Below are positions 54,497-63,655 of a stretch of DNA of 64,000 bases, one piece after another. Both the position numbers and the translations under genes were made by a program. Each line of letters begins with the position of its first letter. The first letter of the stretch is position 1. Below the pieces are notes generated by a model, which was not told the origin of the DNA, searched no databases, and saw only the letters and a list, made by a program, of their open reading frames with translations. The stretch covers positions 1,674,001-1,738,000 of the forward strand of contig NZ_CP146092.1 of the NCBI RefSeq assembly GCF_037023145.1, read 5' to 3'. This stretch comes from Ralstonia sp. RRA (GTDB lineage Bacteria > Pseudomonadota > Gammaproteobacteria > Burkholderiales > Burkholderiaceae).

Positions 54497-56041
54497 TCAA
54501 TGCGCCGCGAACTGCGCACGCAGCTTGTGCTTTTCCACCTTGCCGGACGGCGTGCGTGGCAGCGCGTCGATAAAGCGCACGTGGTGCGGGACCTTGTAGC
54601 CTGCCAGCTGCGTCTTGCAGTGGGTGATGACGCTGTCTGCATCGAGCGAGGCGCCGGCGCGCACCACCACCATCGCTACCCCAACCTCGCCCCAACGCGT
54701 GTCCGGCGCGCCAATGACTGCGGCCTCGGCAATCGCAGGAAGCTGGAACAGCACGTTCTCCACTTCGGCGGGGTACACGTTCTCGCCGCCAGAGATGAAC
54801 ATGTCCTTCGCGCGATCGACGATGTAGTAATCGCCATCGCTGTCGGTGTAGGCGATGTCGCCGGAGTGCAGCCAGCCATCCCGGATGGCTGCGGCGGTGG
54901 CTTCGGGCATGTTCCAGTAGCCGGGGGTGATGCCTGGGCCCTTGATCAGCAACTCGCCTCGCTCACCGGGGGCAACGTCATGGCCCAATGGGTCGACCAC
55001 ACGCGTAAGCATCGAGCCGACCGGCTTGCCGATGGTGCCGATCTTGCGGCGCGCCGTGGCTTCATCGCAAACGAACACGGTGGGGCCGGTTTCTGTCATG
55101 CCAAAGCCGAAGCAGATGGTCACGCCCTTATCCAGGTACGCCTGCAGCAGCGGTTGCGGCACCGGCGAGCCACCGGCAGCCATACTGCGGACGGTTGAAA
55201 AATCCGCCCCCGCAAAACCGGGATGCTGGCTCAGGAACAAGTACACCGATGGCACGGCGAAGAACATCGTGATGCCCTCGCCCGATCGGCGGTCGAGCTT
55301 GTCGAGCGATACCTGCGCATCGAATTGCCGAAGGATGTGCACCGTGCCGCCCGCGTGCAGCACGGGATTGGCGTACAGGTTCAGCCCGCCCGTATGAAAA
55401 AACGGCAGCACGTTGAGGAACACGTCATCGCGCGTGATCTTGTTGGCGAGCATGGCATTGACGGCGTTGAAGAACACCATGCCATAGGTCTGGATCACGC
55501 CCTTGGGGCGGCCGGTCGTGCCGGAGGTGTAGAGCAGGTGCCAGACGTCGTGCTCGTCGCGGCATGGCATGTCGATGACGTTGCCGGATGCGCCGGCCAG
55601 CGCAGTCTCGAATTCGATCCAACCCCTCGGGACGTCGATGGGCTGCCCATCTGTGAGATACAGCACACGCACGGGCAGCGCGCGCTGCAAGTCTGCGGCC
55701 ACGTCGACGAAACCGTCGCCTGCTACAAGCACGTCCGGCGTGCAGTCCTGCAGGATCGGCAGCAGCTCCGGCACCGGCAGGCGCCAGTTCAGGCACACCA
55801 TCACCATGCCGGCTTTCGCGCAGCCGTACAGCATCTCGAAATACGCGGCGCTGTTGTGTGCCAGCACAGCCACCCGCGCACCGGGCGCCAGCTTCAGCTG
55901 CTGTATCAGTACCTCGGCAAACCGGCTCGCCCGTTCGTCGAACTGTCGATAGGTCACGCAGCGGCCAGCGTCGACGTCCACCAACGCCACCTTGTCGGGC
56001 GTGTGCTGGGCGTTCTTGTGCAGCCAATCGACGACGACCAT
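54497..56041 (-). CDS. Acyl-CoA synthetase (AMP-dependent)
   Basis: A 514-residue adenylating ligase that activates a carboxylic acid with ATP and CoA. The P-loop is LLYTSGTTGRPKG (about residues 167-179); the A5-type motif GFGMTETGPTVF, the A8-type YIVDRAKDMFISGGENVYPA and the catalytic Lys in PRTPSGKVEKHKLR are all present. GGAG lies 8 nt before ATG 56041. It is between the LivM and MaoC genes. Context suggests 3-hydroxybutyrate, acetoacetate or a related short acid as substrate; sequence alone does not tell. Confidence 0.92.
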   Translation of the reverse strand: MVVVDWLHKNAQHTPDKVALVDVDAGRCVTYRQFDERASRFAEVLIQQLKLAPGARVAVLAHNSAAYFEMLYGCAKAGMVMVCLNWRLPVPELLPILQDCTPDVLVAGDGFVDVAADLQRALPVRVLYLTDGQPIDVPRGWIEFETALAGASGNVIDMPCRDEHDVWHLLYTSGTTGRPKGVIQTYGMVFFNAVNAMLANKITRDDVFLNVLPFFHTGGLNLYANPVLHAGGTVHILRQFDAQVSLDKLDRRSGEGITMFFAVPSVYLFLSQHPGFAGADFSTVRSMAAGGSPVPQPLLQAYLDKGVTICFGFGMTETGPTVFVCDEATARRKIGTIGKPVGSMLTRVVDPLGHDVAPGERGELLIKGPGITPGYWNMPEATAAAIRDGWLHSGDIAYTDSDGDYYIVDRAKDMFISGGENVYPAEVENVLFQLPAIAEAAVIGAPDTRWGEVGVAMVVVRAGASLDADSVITHCKTQLAGYKVPHHVRFIDALPRTPSGKVEKHKLRAQFAAH

Positions 56042-56054
56042 ATCGGGGGCTCCG

Positions 56055-57140
56055 TTATGACGCGATCTCGAGTGTGTCGTGGCGGCTCGAGTGACCACGC
56101 AGCCGCCCCACCACGCCCTGCGGAAAGTAGTACACGCTCAGGATGAACAGCAGGCCGAGCCACAGCAGCCAGCGATCCGGATGCAGCAGGTTCGATAGCA
56201 GCGGCACGGCTGCGGTCGCATCGCTGGCCAGCTTCATCACGTCCTGCAGATAGGTCTGCGCGAGCAGAAACAGCGTCGTGCCGATGACCGCGCCGTACAG
56301 CGTGCCCATGCCGCCAATCACCACGATCAGCAGGATGTCGACCATGATCTCGAACGACAGCGAGGTATCGGGCCCGTTGTAGCGCAGCCAGAGCGCCATC
56401 AGCACACCAGCCAGCGTCGCAAATACGGCGGACAGTACGGTCGACACAGTGCGGTAGACCACGGTGCGATAGCCGATGGCCTCGGCGCGGAAGTCGTTCT
56501 CGCGAATGGCCTGCAGCACACGCCCGAACGGCGAATTCACCAGTCGCAGCAGCATCAGGAACAGCACCACCGCGCACACCAGCACGAAGTAGTACGACAG
56601 CAACTTGCCGTTGAGCGGCACGCCAAACCATTCGGCGTCGCCCAATGAGAAGCCCGGCGTGAACACTTCGGGCACCTTGAAGGTCAGACCGTCCTCACCC
56701 CCCGTCCAGTCGGAGAGTTGCGAGACCAGCGTGGCAAACGCCGTGGCCACCGCCAGCGTAATCATGGCAAAGAAGATTGCCCGCACACGCAGCGAGAACA
56801 GCCCGATCACAAAAGCCAGCACCGCCGACACCACCACCGCGCCCAGCGTGCCCACTGCCAGCGCGCTCCACCCCGGCGCCATGTTGGACATGGCAATCGC
56901 CACACCATACCCGCCGATGCCGAAGAACATCGTGTGTGCGAACGAGACCACCCCGGTATAGCCGAGCAGCAAGTCGTAGCTGGCAACCAGCACGACGAAG
57001 ATGCAGATCTTGGCTGCCATGTTGAGCGCCCTCGCGCCCGGAAACACAAACGGCGCGCACAGCAGCGCCAGCAGGATGACAGCCAGCAACGCGGTCAGCA
57101 CGCGGCTGCGGGGCAAATCACCAGAAAGTATTCGGATCAT
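56055..57140 (-). CDS. HAAT-family ABC transporter permease (LivM type)
   Basis: A 361-residue inner-membrane permease with about 10 membrane segments. Conserved: ASYDLLLGYTGVVSFAHTMF, GLFSLRVRAIFFAMITLAVA, and the cytoplasmic coupling loop FGRVLQAIRENDFRAEAIGY. It follows the LivH-type gene by 13 bp. The set livK-G-F-H-M is complete in this operon. Confidence 0.93.
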   Translation of the reverse strand: MIRILSGDLPRSRVLTALLAVILLALLCAPFVFPGARALNMAAKICIFVVLVASYDLLLGYTGVVSFAHTMFFGIGGYGVAIAMSNMAPGWSALAVGTLGAVVVSAVLAFVIGLFSLRVRAIFFAMITLAVATAFATLVSQLSDWTGGEDGLTFKVPEVFTPGFSLGDAEWFGVPLNGKLLSYYFVLVCAVVLFLMLLRLVNSPFGRVLQAIRENDFRAEAIGYRTVVYRTVSTVLSAVFATLAGVLMALWLRYNGPDTSLSFEIMVDILLIVVIGGMGTLYGAVIGTTLFLLAQTYLQDVMKLASDATAAVPLLSNLLHPDRWLLWLGLLFILSVYYFPQGVVGRLRGHSSRHDTLEIAS

Positions 57141-57153
57141 GGTGCCACCCTCC

Positions 57154-58233
57154 TCAACGCTTGGCCACCGGATACAGCCCCTGCGGCCGCCACAGCAGGA
57201 TCAGCATCATCAGCAGGATGTTCGAGAACAGCGCCACCTTCGGGAACAGGAACCCCGTGTAGTTGGCCATCAGCCCCACCAGCACCGCGCCGATGAAACA
57301 ACCGGTGGTCGACCCCAGCCCGCCGATGATGATGACGATGAAGATCAACACATTGACCTGCGCGCCAATCGCCGCCGTGATGTTCTGCTGATACAGCCCC
57401 CACAGCACACCGCCCAGGCCCGCCAGCGCCGCCCCCACCACAAACACGCCAATGAACAGCCGGCGGATACGGTAGCCGAGCGACTCCACCATCTCGCGGT
57501 TTTCCACCCCGGCGCGGATCAGCAAGCCGACACGCGTGCGGTTGAGCACCAGCAACATCGCCACGAAGATCACCAGCCCCAGCACCACTGCGATGAGACG
57601 GAACTTCTCAATGGCCGCATCGCCCAGCAGCACGGCACCACGGAAGGTTGCGGGCACCTGCAGGGCGATCGTCTCGGGGCCCCAGATGGCCTTGATGAGC
57701 TGCTCGGCGACGATCATGCCGCCCATGGTGATGAGGATCTGCTTGAGGTGCTGGCCATAGACTGGGCGCACCACTACGCGTTCGAAGAACAGGCCGACCG
57801 CGCCAGCAGCCACCACGGCCGCCGCAATGGCCAATGCAAACACACCCAGGTTGAGCAGGAGGCTGTCGGCCTCCACCCACGCCTGCATCGGCAACAGCAC
57901 CGAGGCGGCCACATACGCGCCCAGCGCAATGAACGCGCCGTGCCCGAAATTGAGTACATCCATCAGGCCAAACACGAGCGTCAGGCCCGACGACACCACG
58001 AAGACGATCATGCCCATCGCCAGCCCGGCCACCGTGAGCGTGAGCCATGTCGACGTACTGCCCACCATCGGTAGCGCCGCTAACATCAGCAGTGGCACCA
58101 GTACCAGTGGCATCCAGTCGAGCCGGACCTTGGGCAGGTTGGCCGGCGCGGCGGCAGTGCTCGGCAAGGCAGTGGAAGTCGTCATCGGTGTCGGCTCCGC
58201 AGAGCGCTGTGGTTCCATGGCAAGGCCGCTCAT
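57154..58233 (-). CDS. HAAT-family ABC transporter permease (LivH type)
   Basis: A 359-residue permease. An unusually long N-terminal part (about 45 residues, Pro/Ala-rich) precedes the first helix; an internal ATG at residue 17 is possible. Core motifs are GLTLVFGLMDVLNFGHGAFI and AGVENREMVESLGYRIRRLF. Its start overlaps the stop of the livF-type gene by 4 bp. Confidence 0.92.
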   Translation of the reverse strand: MSGLAMEPQRSAEPTPMTTSTALPSTAAAPANLPKVRLDWMPLVLVPLLMLAALPMVGSTSTWLTLTVAGLAMGMIVFVVSSGLTLVFGLMDVLNFGHGAFIALGAYVAASVLLPMQAWVEADSLLLNLGVFALAIAAAVVAAGAVGLFFERVVVRPVYGQHLKQILITMGGMIVAEQLIKAIWGPETIALQVPATFRGAVLLGDAAIEKFRLIAVVLGLVIFVAMLLVLNRTRVGLLIRAGVENREMVESLGYRIRRLFIGVFVVGAALAGLGGVLWGLYQQNITAAIGAQVNVLIFIVIIIGGLGSTTGCFIGAVLVGLMANYTGFLFPKVALFSNILLMMLILLWRPQGLYPVAKR

Positions 58234-58967
58234 TGATGCGCCGCCAGTGACAGGCCGAGCAGCCGCTGCTGCAGCGCCTCGTCTTCAGCCAGTGCGGCCA
58301 TGCGGCCGGCGTGCACGATCTTGCCGTTGTCCATCACGGCCACCGTGTCACCCACTGACTTCGCCATGTGAAAGTTCTGTTCCACCAGCAGGATGGAAAC
58401 ATCGGTCTGCTTCAGCTCTCTGAACACGGCGATCATGTTCTGGATGATGGCCGGCGCCAGCCCCTTGGTGGGCTCGTCAACGATCAGCAGCTTGCGCGGC
58501 TCGATGATGGCGCGCGCCACCGACAGCATCTGCTTCTGCCCGCCGGACAGCACGCCCGCGCGCTGGTGCCAGAAAATCTTGAGCGCCGGAAACATGCGAA
58601 AAACCCACTCGAGCCGTTGTGCGTCGACAGGGCCGCCGCGCGCGGCCAGGCGCATGTTTTCAGCGACGGTCAGATCGGCAAACACGCCCATGTTCTCCGG
58701 CACATACGCAATGCCAAGCTGGGCAATGGCAGGCGTGTGCCGCTTCGTGATGTCCACCCCATCGAATTCAAGCTTGCCCGCGCTGGCCTGCCACAAACCC
58801 ATGATGGTGCGCAGCGTGGTGGTCTTGCCCGCGCCGTTACGGCCGAGCAGCATCGTCACGCCGCCGCGCGGCACCTCAAGATTCACGCCGTGCAAGATGT
58901 GATACGGCCCGATATGGGTCTGCACGTCAGCCAGGTGCAAGACCGGTTGGCGCTGGGTATCAGCCAT
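58230..58967 (-). CDS. HAAT-family ABC transporter ATPase (LivF type)
   Basis: A 245-residue ATPase. Walker A is LLGRNGAGKTTTLRTI, the signature LSGGQKQMLSVAR, Walker B LLIVDEPTKGLAP, and the switch His lies in SILLVEQNFHMAKSV only by analogy. It lacks the longer insert of LivG. Starts within the last 8 bp of the livG-type gene. Confidence 0.93.
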   Translation of the reverse strand: MADTQRQPVLHLADVQTHIGPYHILHGVNLEVPRGGVTMLLGRNGAGKTTTLRTIMGLWQASAGKLEFDGVDITKRHTPAIAQLGIAYVPENMGVFADLTVAENMRLAARGGPVDAQRLEWVFRMFPALKIFWHQRAGVLSGGQKQMLSVARAIIEPRKLLIVDEPTKGLAPAIIQNMIAVFRELKQTDVSILLVEQNFHMAKSVGDTVAVMDNGKIVHAGRMAALAEDEALQQRLLGLSLAAHQ

Positions 58968-59766
58968 GGGCCACCTCCGTCATGGCTTCCGTTATCACTT
59001 CGGCCGTACCCAGATACGCCTGCTGCACGATGGGCGATGCAATCACCTCGGCCGGGTCGCCATCGGCCATCAGCGTACCGTTGTGCAGCACGATGATGCG
59101 GTCGGCCAATGAGCGCACCACATCCATCTTGTGTTCCACCAGCAGCACGGTCTTGCTCTTGTCCTGCTTGATCTCGTGGATCAGATCGAGAATCACCGGC
59201 ACTTCGTCCACGCTCATCCCTGCAGTCGGCTCGTCGAACATGAAGATGCGCGGCTTGAGCGCGAGCAGGATGGCCACCTCCAGTTTGCGCTGGTCCCCAT
59301 GCGACAGCGAGGCCACCGGCTGATTGCGCTTGTCGGTCAAGGCCACGCGCTCCAGGCAGGCCAGCGCTTCTTCGCGAATGGCGCGGTGGCTGCTCCACAC
59401 CGAGAACAGATCCAGCCCGCGATGCTGATGCGCCTGGACGGCCAGCCGCACGTTCTCCAGCACCGGCAGGTTCGGGAACAGGCTCGTGAGCTGGAATGCG
59501 CGGCCGATACCGCGACACGTCTTGGCCGATACGGGCATGCGCGTCACGTCCTCACCATTGAGCAGGATCTGCCCTGCCGTGGGCGGCAACTGTCCGGAGA
59601 TCAGGTTGAAGTACGTGGTCTTGCCCGCGCCGTTGGGGCCGACGATGCACGTCAGCTCGCCCGGCTGGAACGCGCACGACACCGCGCTGACGGCCACATG
59701 ACCGCCAAAGCGGATCGTCAGCCCACGCGTCTCCAGCGCGGGCGTGGGGTTGGCATGTTCGCGCAT
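58960..59766 (-). CDS. HAAT-family ABC transporter ATPase (LivG type)
   Basis: A 268-residue ATPase starting MREHANPTPALETRGLTIRF, with ATG complementary to 59764-59766 sharing its A with the livK-type stop TGA. Walker A is VGPNGAGKTTYFNLI, the signature is degenerate (ASLSHGDQRKLEVAIL, with SHGDQ in place of SGGQ, usual for LivG), and Walker B is IFMFDEPTAGMSV. Confidence 0.93.
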   Translation of the reverse strand: MREHANPTPALETRGLTIRFGGHVAVSAVSCAFQPGELTCIVGPNGAGKTTYFNLISGQLPPTAGQILLNGEDVTRMPVSAKTCRGIGRAFQLTSLFPNLPVLENVRLAVQAHQHRGLDLFSVWSSHRAIREEALACLERVALTDKRNQPVASLSHGDQRKLEVAILLALKPRIFMFDEPTAGMSVDEVPVILDLIHEIKQDKSKTVLLVEHKMDVVRSLADRIIVLHNGTLMADGDPAEVIASPIVQQAYLGTAEVITEAMTEVAHG

Positions 59767-60953
59767 CAGCGGCGATTGCGGATCGGCACGTTCATCTCTT
59801 CGGGCTTGATCTCCCGCACCAGCTCGGGCACGCCCCACGCAAATGCCGGGTCCACCTTGATCTTGAAGTGGTACATCGACTGCATGGCCTGATGGTCTTC
59901 CTTGCGGAAGGTCATCTTGCCCTTGGGCGTGTCGAACGACATGCCCTCCATGGTGGAGATCAGCTTTTCGGTATTGGTGTCACCGCCCGTCTTCTTGAGC
60001 GCCTCTACCAATGCAATGCCGGCTGCCATGCCACCCGCCGTAAAGAAGTCGGGCGGAGTCTTGAACTTGGCGTAGTGCGTCGACACCAGCCACTCGTTGA
60101 CCTTGTTCTTGGGAATGCCGAAGTAGTAGTACGTCGCGCCTTCCATGCCCGGCAGGTTCTTGTAGGCCGTCATGGCGGGCAGGATATTGCCGCCGCTGGC
60201 GATCTCGATGCCGTAGCGCTTCGGGTCCAGGTCGGCAATCTTGAACGGGTTGCCCGCACCAGCCCAGATGATGAAGATGATCTTGCGGCCCGGCTTGTCC
60301 TTGAGCGAATCGAACAAGCGCTGTGCGCCGGCGGTGAAGTCGGTGGTGTTGGTCGGCAGGTATTCCTCATGTACGACCTTGGCGTTCTTGAGGGCGCCCT
60401 TGAACGCCTTCACGCCATCGCGGCCGAAGGCGTAATCCTGTGCCAGCGTGGCGATCTGCACGCCCGGCTTGTCCAGCGCCACCGCGTTGGCAATCGCGTC
60501 CTGCGACGAGTTGCGGCCCGTGCGGAAGATGTAGCGGTTCCACTTGTCGCCGGTAATCGAATCGGCCACGGCCGGCTCCACCAGCAAGACCTTCTTGTAC
60601 TCCTCTGCGACCGGCAGCATGGCCAGCGCCGTACCGGAAGAGGTGGGGCCGACGGCAATGTCGGCGCGATCGTCACTGTACGCAGCCGCCAACTGGGCCT
60701 TGGCCACGTCGGGCTTGCCCTGGGTGTCCTTCTCTACCACGACCAGCTTGTTACCGTTCACGGTCATCGTGCCGCCGGTGGCGTACTCCAACCCCATCAT
60801 CAGGCCGGTCTGCGTCTGCTTGGCGTAGGCCTCCAGCGCGCCGGTCTTGTCATAGACGTGGGCAATCTTGATGTCTTTAGCCAATGCGCCGGCAGCTGCC
60901 AGCAGGCCGACTGCGAGTGCCAGTACACGGATGGCCGTGCGATTGCGTTGCAT
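59766..60953 (-). CDS. HAAT-family periplasmic substrate-binding protein (LivK type)
   Basis: A 395-residue periplasmic binding protein with a signal peptide (cut near ALAKDIKIAH). It has two lobes typical of the Peripla_BP_6 fold; the first lobe reads DIKIAHVYDKTGALEAYAKQ and GLMMGLEYATGGTMTVNGNK. The usual signal and length support export. The substrate may not be an amino acid: the genes that follow suggest a short hydroxy acid, for which this family has known members (for example urea, amide and aromatic-acid binders). First gene of the transporter block, 72 bp after tetR. Confidence 0.92.
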   Translation of the reverse strand: MQRNRTAIRVLALAVGLLAAAGALAKDIKIAHVYDKTGALEAYAKQTQTGLMMGLEYATGGTMTVNGNKLVVVEKDTQGKPDVAKAQLAAAYSDDRADIAVGPTSSGTALAMLPVAEEYKKVLLVEPAVADSITGDKWNRYIFRTGRNSSQDAIANAVALDKPGVQIATLAQDYAFGRDGVKAFKGALKNAKVVHEEYLPTNTTDFTAGAQRLFDSLKDKPGRKIIFIIWAGAGNPFKIADLDPKRYGIEIASGGNILPAMTAYKNLPGMEGATYYYFGIPKNKVNEWLVSTHYAKFKTPPDFFTAGGMAAGIALVEALKKTGGDTNTEKLISTMEGMSFDTPKGKMTFRKEDHQAMQSMYHFKIKVDPAFAWGVPELVREIKPEEMNVPIRNRR

Positions 60954-61025
60954 CGTTGTCTCCTTCCTTGAGTGGTTCGGCCCCGCTGCATTCTGGGTGG
61001 CGGTGGCCGTCTTTCGTTTACGTCG

Positions 61026-61631
61026 TCATCGCGCCGCGAGCCCGTGCGTGATCAAGTCGTGCGCGGCTGCAACCACCTTGTCCATTGATGCAGGCTTTTC
61101 CCACAACGCGTATTGCATGCCGAGAAAATTGCTGATGCCGATCAGGCACCAGGCACGGACCTCGGAGTCACCCGGCGCAAGCTCGCCCTGCGCCACCGCG
61201 TCGTCAAGGCGATGCTTGTACAGATCAGCAAACACCTGGAAGTAGCCGCGATAAATGCTCTCATCCACCGAATACGAATCCAGCACGATGCGGTACAGAT
61301 TCTTATGGCGAGAGACGAATGACAGAAACGCCTTCAGGCCCAGTTGTTCCGCTTCCATCTGTGACGTGGCCGCAGCAACATGCTTGCGCAGGTGCGTGCG
61401 CACCAGTTGCAGCATGTGCGCCACCAGCGCACGAAACACGTCTTCCTTGTCCTTGAAGTACAGGTAGAACGTGCCCATGGCGACATCGGCCTCCTGCGTG
61501 ATCTCGGAGATCGATGCGGTGTAGTAGCCCTTCTCGCCAAACACCTTTTCGGACGCGCGCAGCAATGCCTCGCGCGTCTTTTGGCCGCGTGCGGTCTTGG
61601 GTTGCGTTACGTCGGCTTCTACTTGGGACAT
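61026..61631 (-). CDS. TetR family regulator of the PHB/transport locus
   Basis: A 201-residue repressor-type regulator: TREALLRASEKVFGEKGYYT, then EITQEADVAMGTFYLYFKDK (recognition helix) and a C-terminal ligand domain. It is read in the same direction as, and just before, the livK-type gene, and its own promoter region carries a motif repeated before the PHB depolymerase gene. Likely ligand: an acyl-CoA or hydroxy acid derived from PHB (inference). Confidence 0.88.
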   Translation of the reverse strand: MSQVEADVTQPKTARGQKTREALLRASEKVFGEKGYYTASISEITQEADVAMGTFYLYFKDKEDVFRALVAHMLQLVRTHLRKHVAAATSQMEAEQLGLKAFLSFVSRHKNLYRIVLDSYSVDESIYRGYFQVFADLYKHRLDDAVAQGELAPGDSEVRAWCLIGISNFLGMQYALWEKPASMDKVVAAAHDLITHGLAAR

Positions 61632-61686
61632 CCCTACCTCGCTGCACGGGCATCACCACGAAACTGCGCCCGCAAAACATGATGAC

Positions 61687-61706
61687 TGATTCATGTTTCA
61701 TGATAT
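61687..61706. promoter_or_regulatory. Shared motif upstream of tetR
   Basis: TGATTCATGTTTCA followed two bases later by ATAT, matching 51174-51193 at 18 of 20 positions. It contains the perfect inverted repeat TCATG-TTT-CATGA (61691-61703). It lies in the 153-bp region between tetR and the divergent hydrolase gene, so could control both. Confidence 0.55.
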
Positions 61707-61784
61707 AAACGCCAGAATCCGGATGTCAATAGATGACTTTCCCGCACGGCAACGCCGAACCCTGTCCTTTTCGAGGAACTGCCG

Positions 61785-62675
61785 GTGAATGTTCTGCCCT
61801 CGGTGCTCGCTTGCGGCACTCCGCCTGCCTTCGTAGAACACGCCGCTTGCGCGGGACTCCCTGGCTGGCGTGAGGCTGGCAGCGGACGACCAGTGCTGTT
61901 GCTGCATGGCTGGTCCGTATCAGGCGAGACGTTTGACGGGCAGCGCGCGCTGACAACGCAGGGCTACCGCCTCATCGCGCCAGACCATGCGGGCCACGGC
62001 TTGTCTGCAGCACTACGGCCTTCTGGCGCAACCATCGCCGGGCTTGCGATGGATGTGGCGGCGTTGATACGCCATCTCTCACTCGACGACGTGATTGTGA
62101 TCGGCTGGTCGATGGGAGCCATGGTTGCGTGGGAGTTGATGCGCAGCCAACCCGATTTGCCCATCACCATGATCGGCAGCATCGACATGACGCCAAAGCT
62201 CGTCACCAGCCCGGATTGGCCACATGGACTGCACGGCCGCTATGACATGCTGCAAGCCAAGCAGATGACCGACCGGATTCAGCAACGTTGGGAAGGTTTG
62301 CACGCGCCTGTGGCCGCGGGCCTATGGGCGAAGGGAGCGCAACCAACGCTAGAGCAGTCATGCAACGTGATACGCATGATGCGCCAGTGCGCGCCGCACA
62401 CCCTCGCTGCACTCTGGGAAGATATGGCCAAACAGGACTTCCGCGTGGTGTTGCAAGAGGCACGCTGGCCCCTGTTTCACGTGTACGGCCAGCACAGCCG
62501 CCTCTATACATCGTCCGTATCACGCGCCACGCAGGCACTGCATCCCGCAGCGCGGTTGGCGACGATTTCCGGTGCTGGACACGCGCCCCATCTGGAACAT
62601 CCGGATCGCACCAACGCAGCGCTGCTGCAAATGCTACTCGCCGTGGATCACAGGAACGGCTCGACAGTGATGTAG
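61785..62675 (+). CDS. Alpha/beta hydrolase fold protein
   Basis: A 296-residue hydrolase starting with GTG (GAGGAAC upstream). LLLHGWSVSGETFDGQRALT is the oxyanion-hole region, Ser109 in GWSMGA the nucleophile, and His in SGAGHAPHLEHPD the catalytic base. No signal peptide, so cytoplasmic. It is divergent from tetR and shares the regulatory region with it; an intracellular ester or oligomer hydrolase for PHB products would fit, but this is inference. Confidence 0.85.
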   Translation: MNVLPSVLACGTPPAFVEHAACAGLPGWREAGSGRPVLLLHGWSVSGETFDGQRALTTQGYRLIAPDHAGHGLSAALRPSGATIAGLAMDVAALIRHLSLDDVIVIGWSMGAMVAWELMRSQPDLPITMIGSIDMTPKLVTSPDWPHGLHGRYDMLQAKQMTDRIQQRWEGLHAPVAAGLWAKGAQPTLEQSCNVIRMMRQCAPHTLAALWEDMAKQDFRVVLQEARWPLFHVYGQHSRLYTSSVSRATQALHPAARLATISGAGHAPHLEHPDRTNAALLQMLLAVDHRNGSTVM

Positions 62676-63047
62676 ACAGAATGCGGCCATGCCTGAAAGA
62701 GGCCAGCACCCGCACACCCGCAGTGATACCAAAGGCTCAGCGCGCCAAGGCTTGTGACACCCAGCCTCAACAGACCATTGCTAGATTTTGCACGGTCCAT
62801 GGAGCTAAATTGAGGGGGCCCGACGGACATGTTGCCCTTTTTATTGGCACCGCGACCCTTTATCAATCAAAGGGTTATAAGCCTCCTTTTCAACGGACTT
62901 CTTTTTTCCGGATCACTGCGCGCACAGAACGCTCAATGCCGCTCAGCAACGGAACGCCAGCGGCGCGGTATCGCCCCGGTCAATCTCGCGCATGAAGAGC
63001 AATCGTCACCCGCGTGGGAGCAGGTACTGGGTCTGGACAGCGGCAGG
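62676..63047. other. Intergenic region, no gene recognised
   Basis: About 370 bp with an AT-rich centre (62832-62915). A stem CCCTTT-ATCAATC-AAAGGG lies at about 62859-62877. The open frames here show no family pattern or ribosome binding site. It may hold a degraded insertion, but I cannot support any. Confidence 0.4.
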
Positions 63048-63068
63048 GCGTTGACACCACGTCAACGC
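63048..63068 (-). terminator. Hairpin spanning the HxlR stop codon
   Basis: GCGTTGAC and GTCAACGC form a perfect 8-bp stem with a 5-nt loop. The stop codon of the HxlR gene lies inside the downstream arm. No T-run; probably stabilises the 3' end. Confidence 0.5.
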
Positions 63069-63595
63069 TTGGCCCTCGCCTGCACCTTGTGGCCGCTCTC
63101 CGCCGTCATGTACTCGGCAGCATCCGCCAGACGGCGGCGCATGCCTTCGGGCGCAGCGGGGCCTGAGGCAATGACAAAGCGCTCGAAGTCCAGCGGCTTG
63201 CCACTTTTGGCGTCAACAAGCAGAGGCTCCGCGCGCTTTCGTGTTTCTCTGTCCACAAGCTGGGCACTGATACCTTCGGGCGCAAAATGCTTATTCCCCC
63301 ACGCCAGCAAGGACAGCAGAACAGGCTGGAAATCGTGGCCGCATTCGGTCAATACGTATTCGAAACGCGGCGGTTTCTCCGAATACTGGCGACGCTCCAG
63401 CAGCCCCTCTTCGACCAGCCCATTGAGGCGACGTGTCAGCATGTTCGGTGCGATATCCAGATTCTTCTGGAACGTATCGAAGCGCGTCGCCCCATAAAAC
63501 GCTTCGCGCAGGATCAGAATGCTCCACCACTCGCCTACCCGCTCCAGGCTGCGTGCGATCGGGCATGGCATGTCGCGGAAGGTCTTTCTCTGCAT
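63062..63595 (-). CDS. HxlR family transcriptional regulator
   Basis: A 177-residue winged-helix regulator. CPIARSLERVGEWWSILILR is the HxlR signature (single Cys near the start, as in redox- or aldehyde-sensing members), followed by YGATRFDTFQKNLDIAPNML and a wing VEEGLLERRQYSEKPPRFEY. It has a longer C-terminal tail than minimal HxlR proteins. The 60-bp upstream region contains TAAC-TATC-GTTA (63615-63626), a candidate operator. It lies just downstream of the thiolase gene on the same strand. Confidence 0.9.
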   Translation of the reverse strand: MQRKTFRDMPCPIARSLERVGEWWSILILREAFYGATRFDTFQKNLDIAPNMLTRRLNGLVEEGLLERRQYSEKPPRFEYVLTECGHDFQPVLLSLLAWGNKHFAPEGISAQLVDRETRKRAEPLLVDAKSGKPLDFERFVIASGPAAPEGMRRRLADAAEYMTAESGHKVQARAKR

Positions 63596-63614
63596 GGCGT
63601 ACTCTCTGGGTAGG

Positions 63615-63626
63615 TAACTATCGTTA
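63615..63626. promoter_or_regulatory. HxlR operator candidate
   Basis: TAAC-TATC-GTTA, a short interrupted palindrome 20 bp upstream of the HxlR gene start. HxlR proteins often control their own gene through such sites. Confidence 0.4.
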
Positions 63627-63655
63627 TGCTAGCCGAATAGAGACAACTCAAGTCA

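Noticed and set aside
62648..62866. A 72-codon minus-strand ORF in the gap before the HxlR gene
   Set aside because: No ribosome binding site, no family resemblance, and it overlaps the end of the hydrolase gene.
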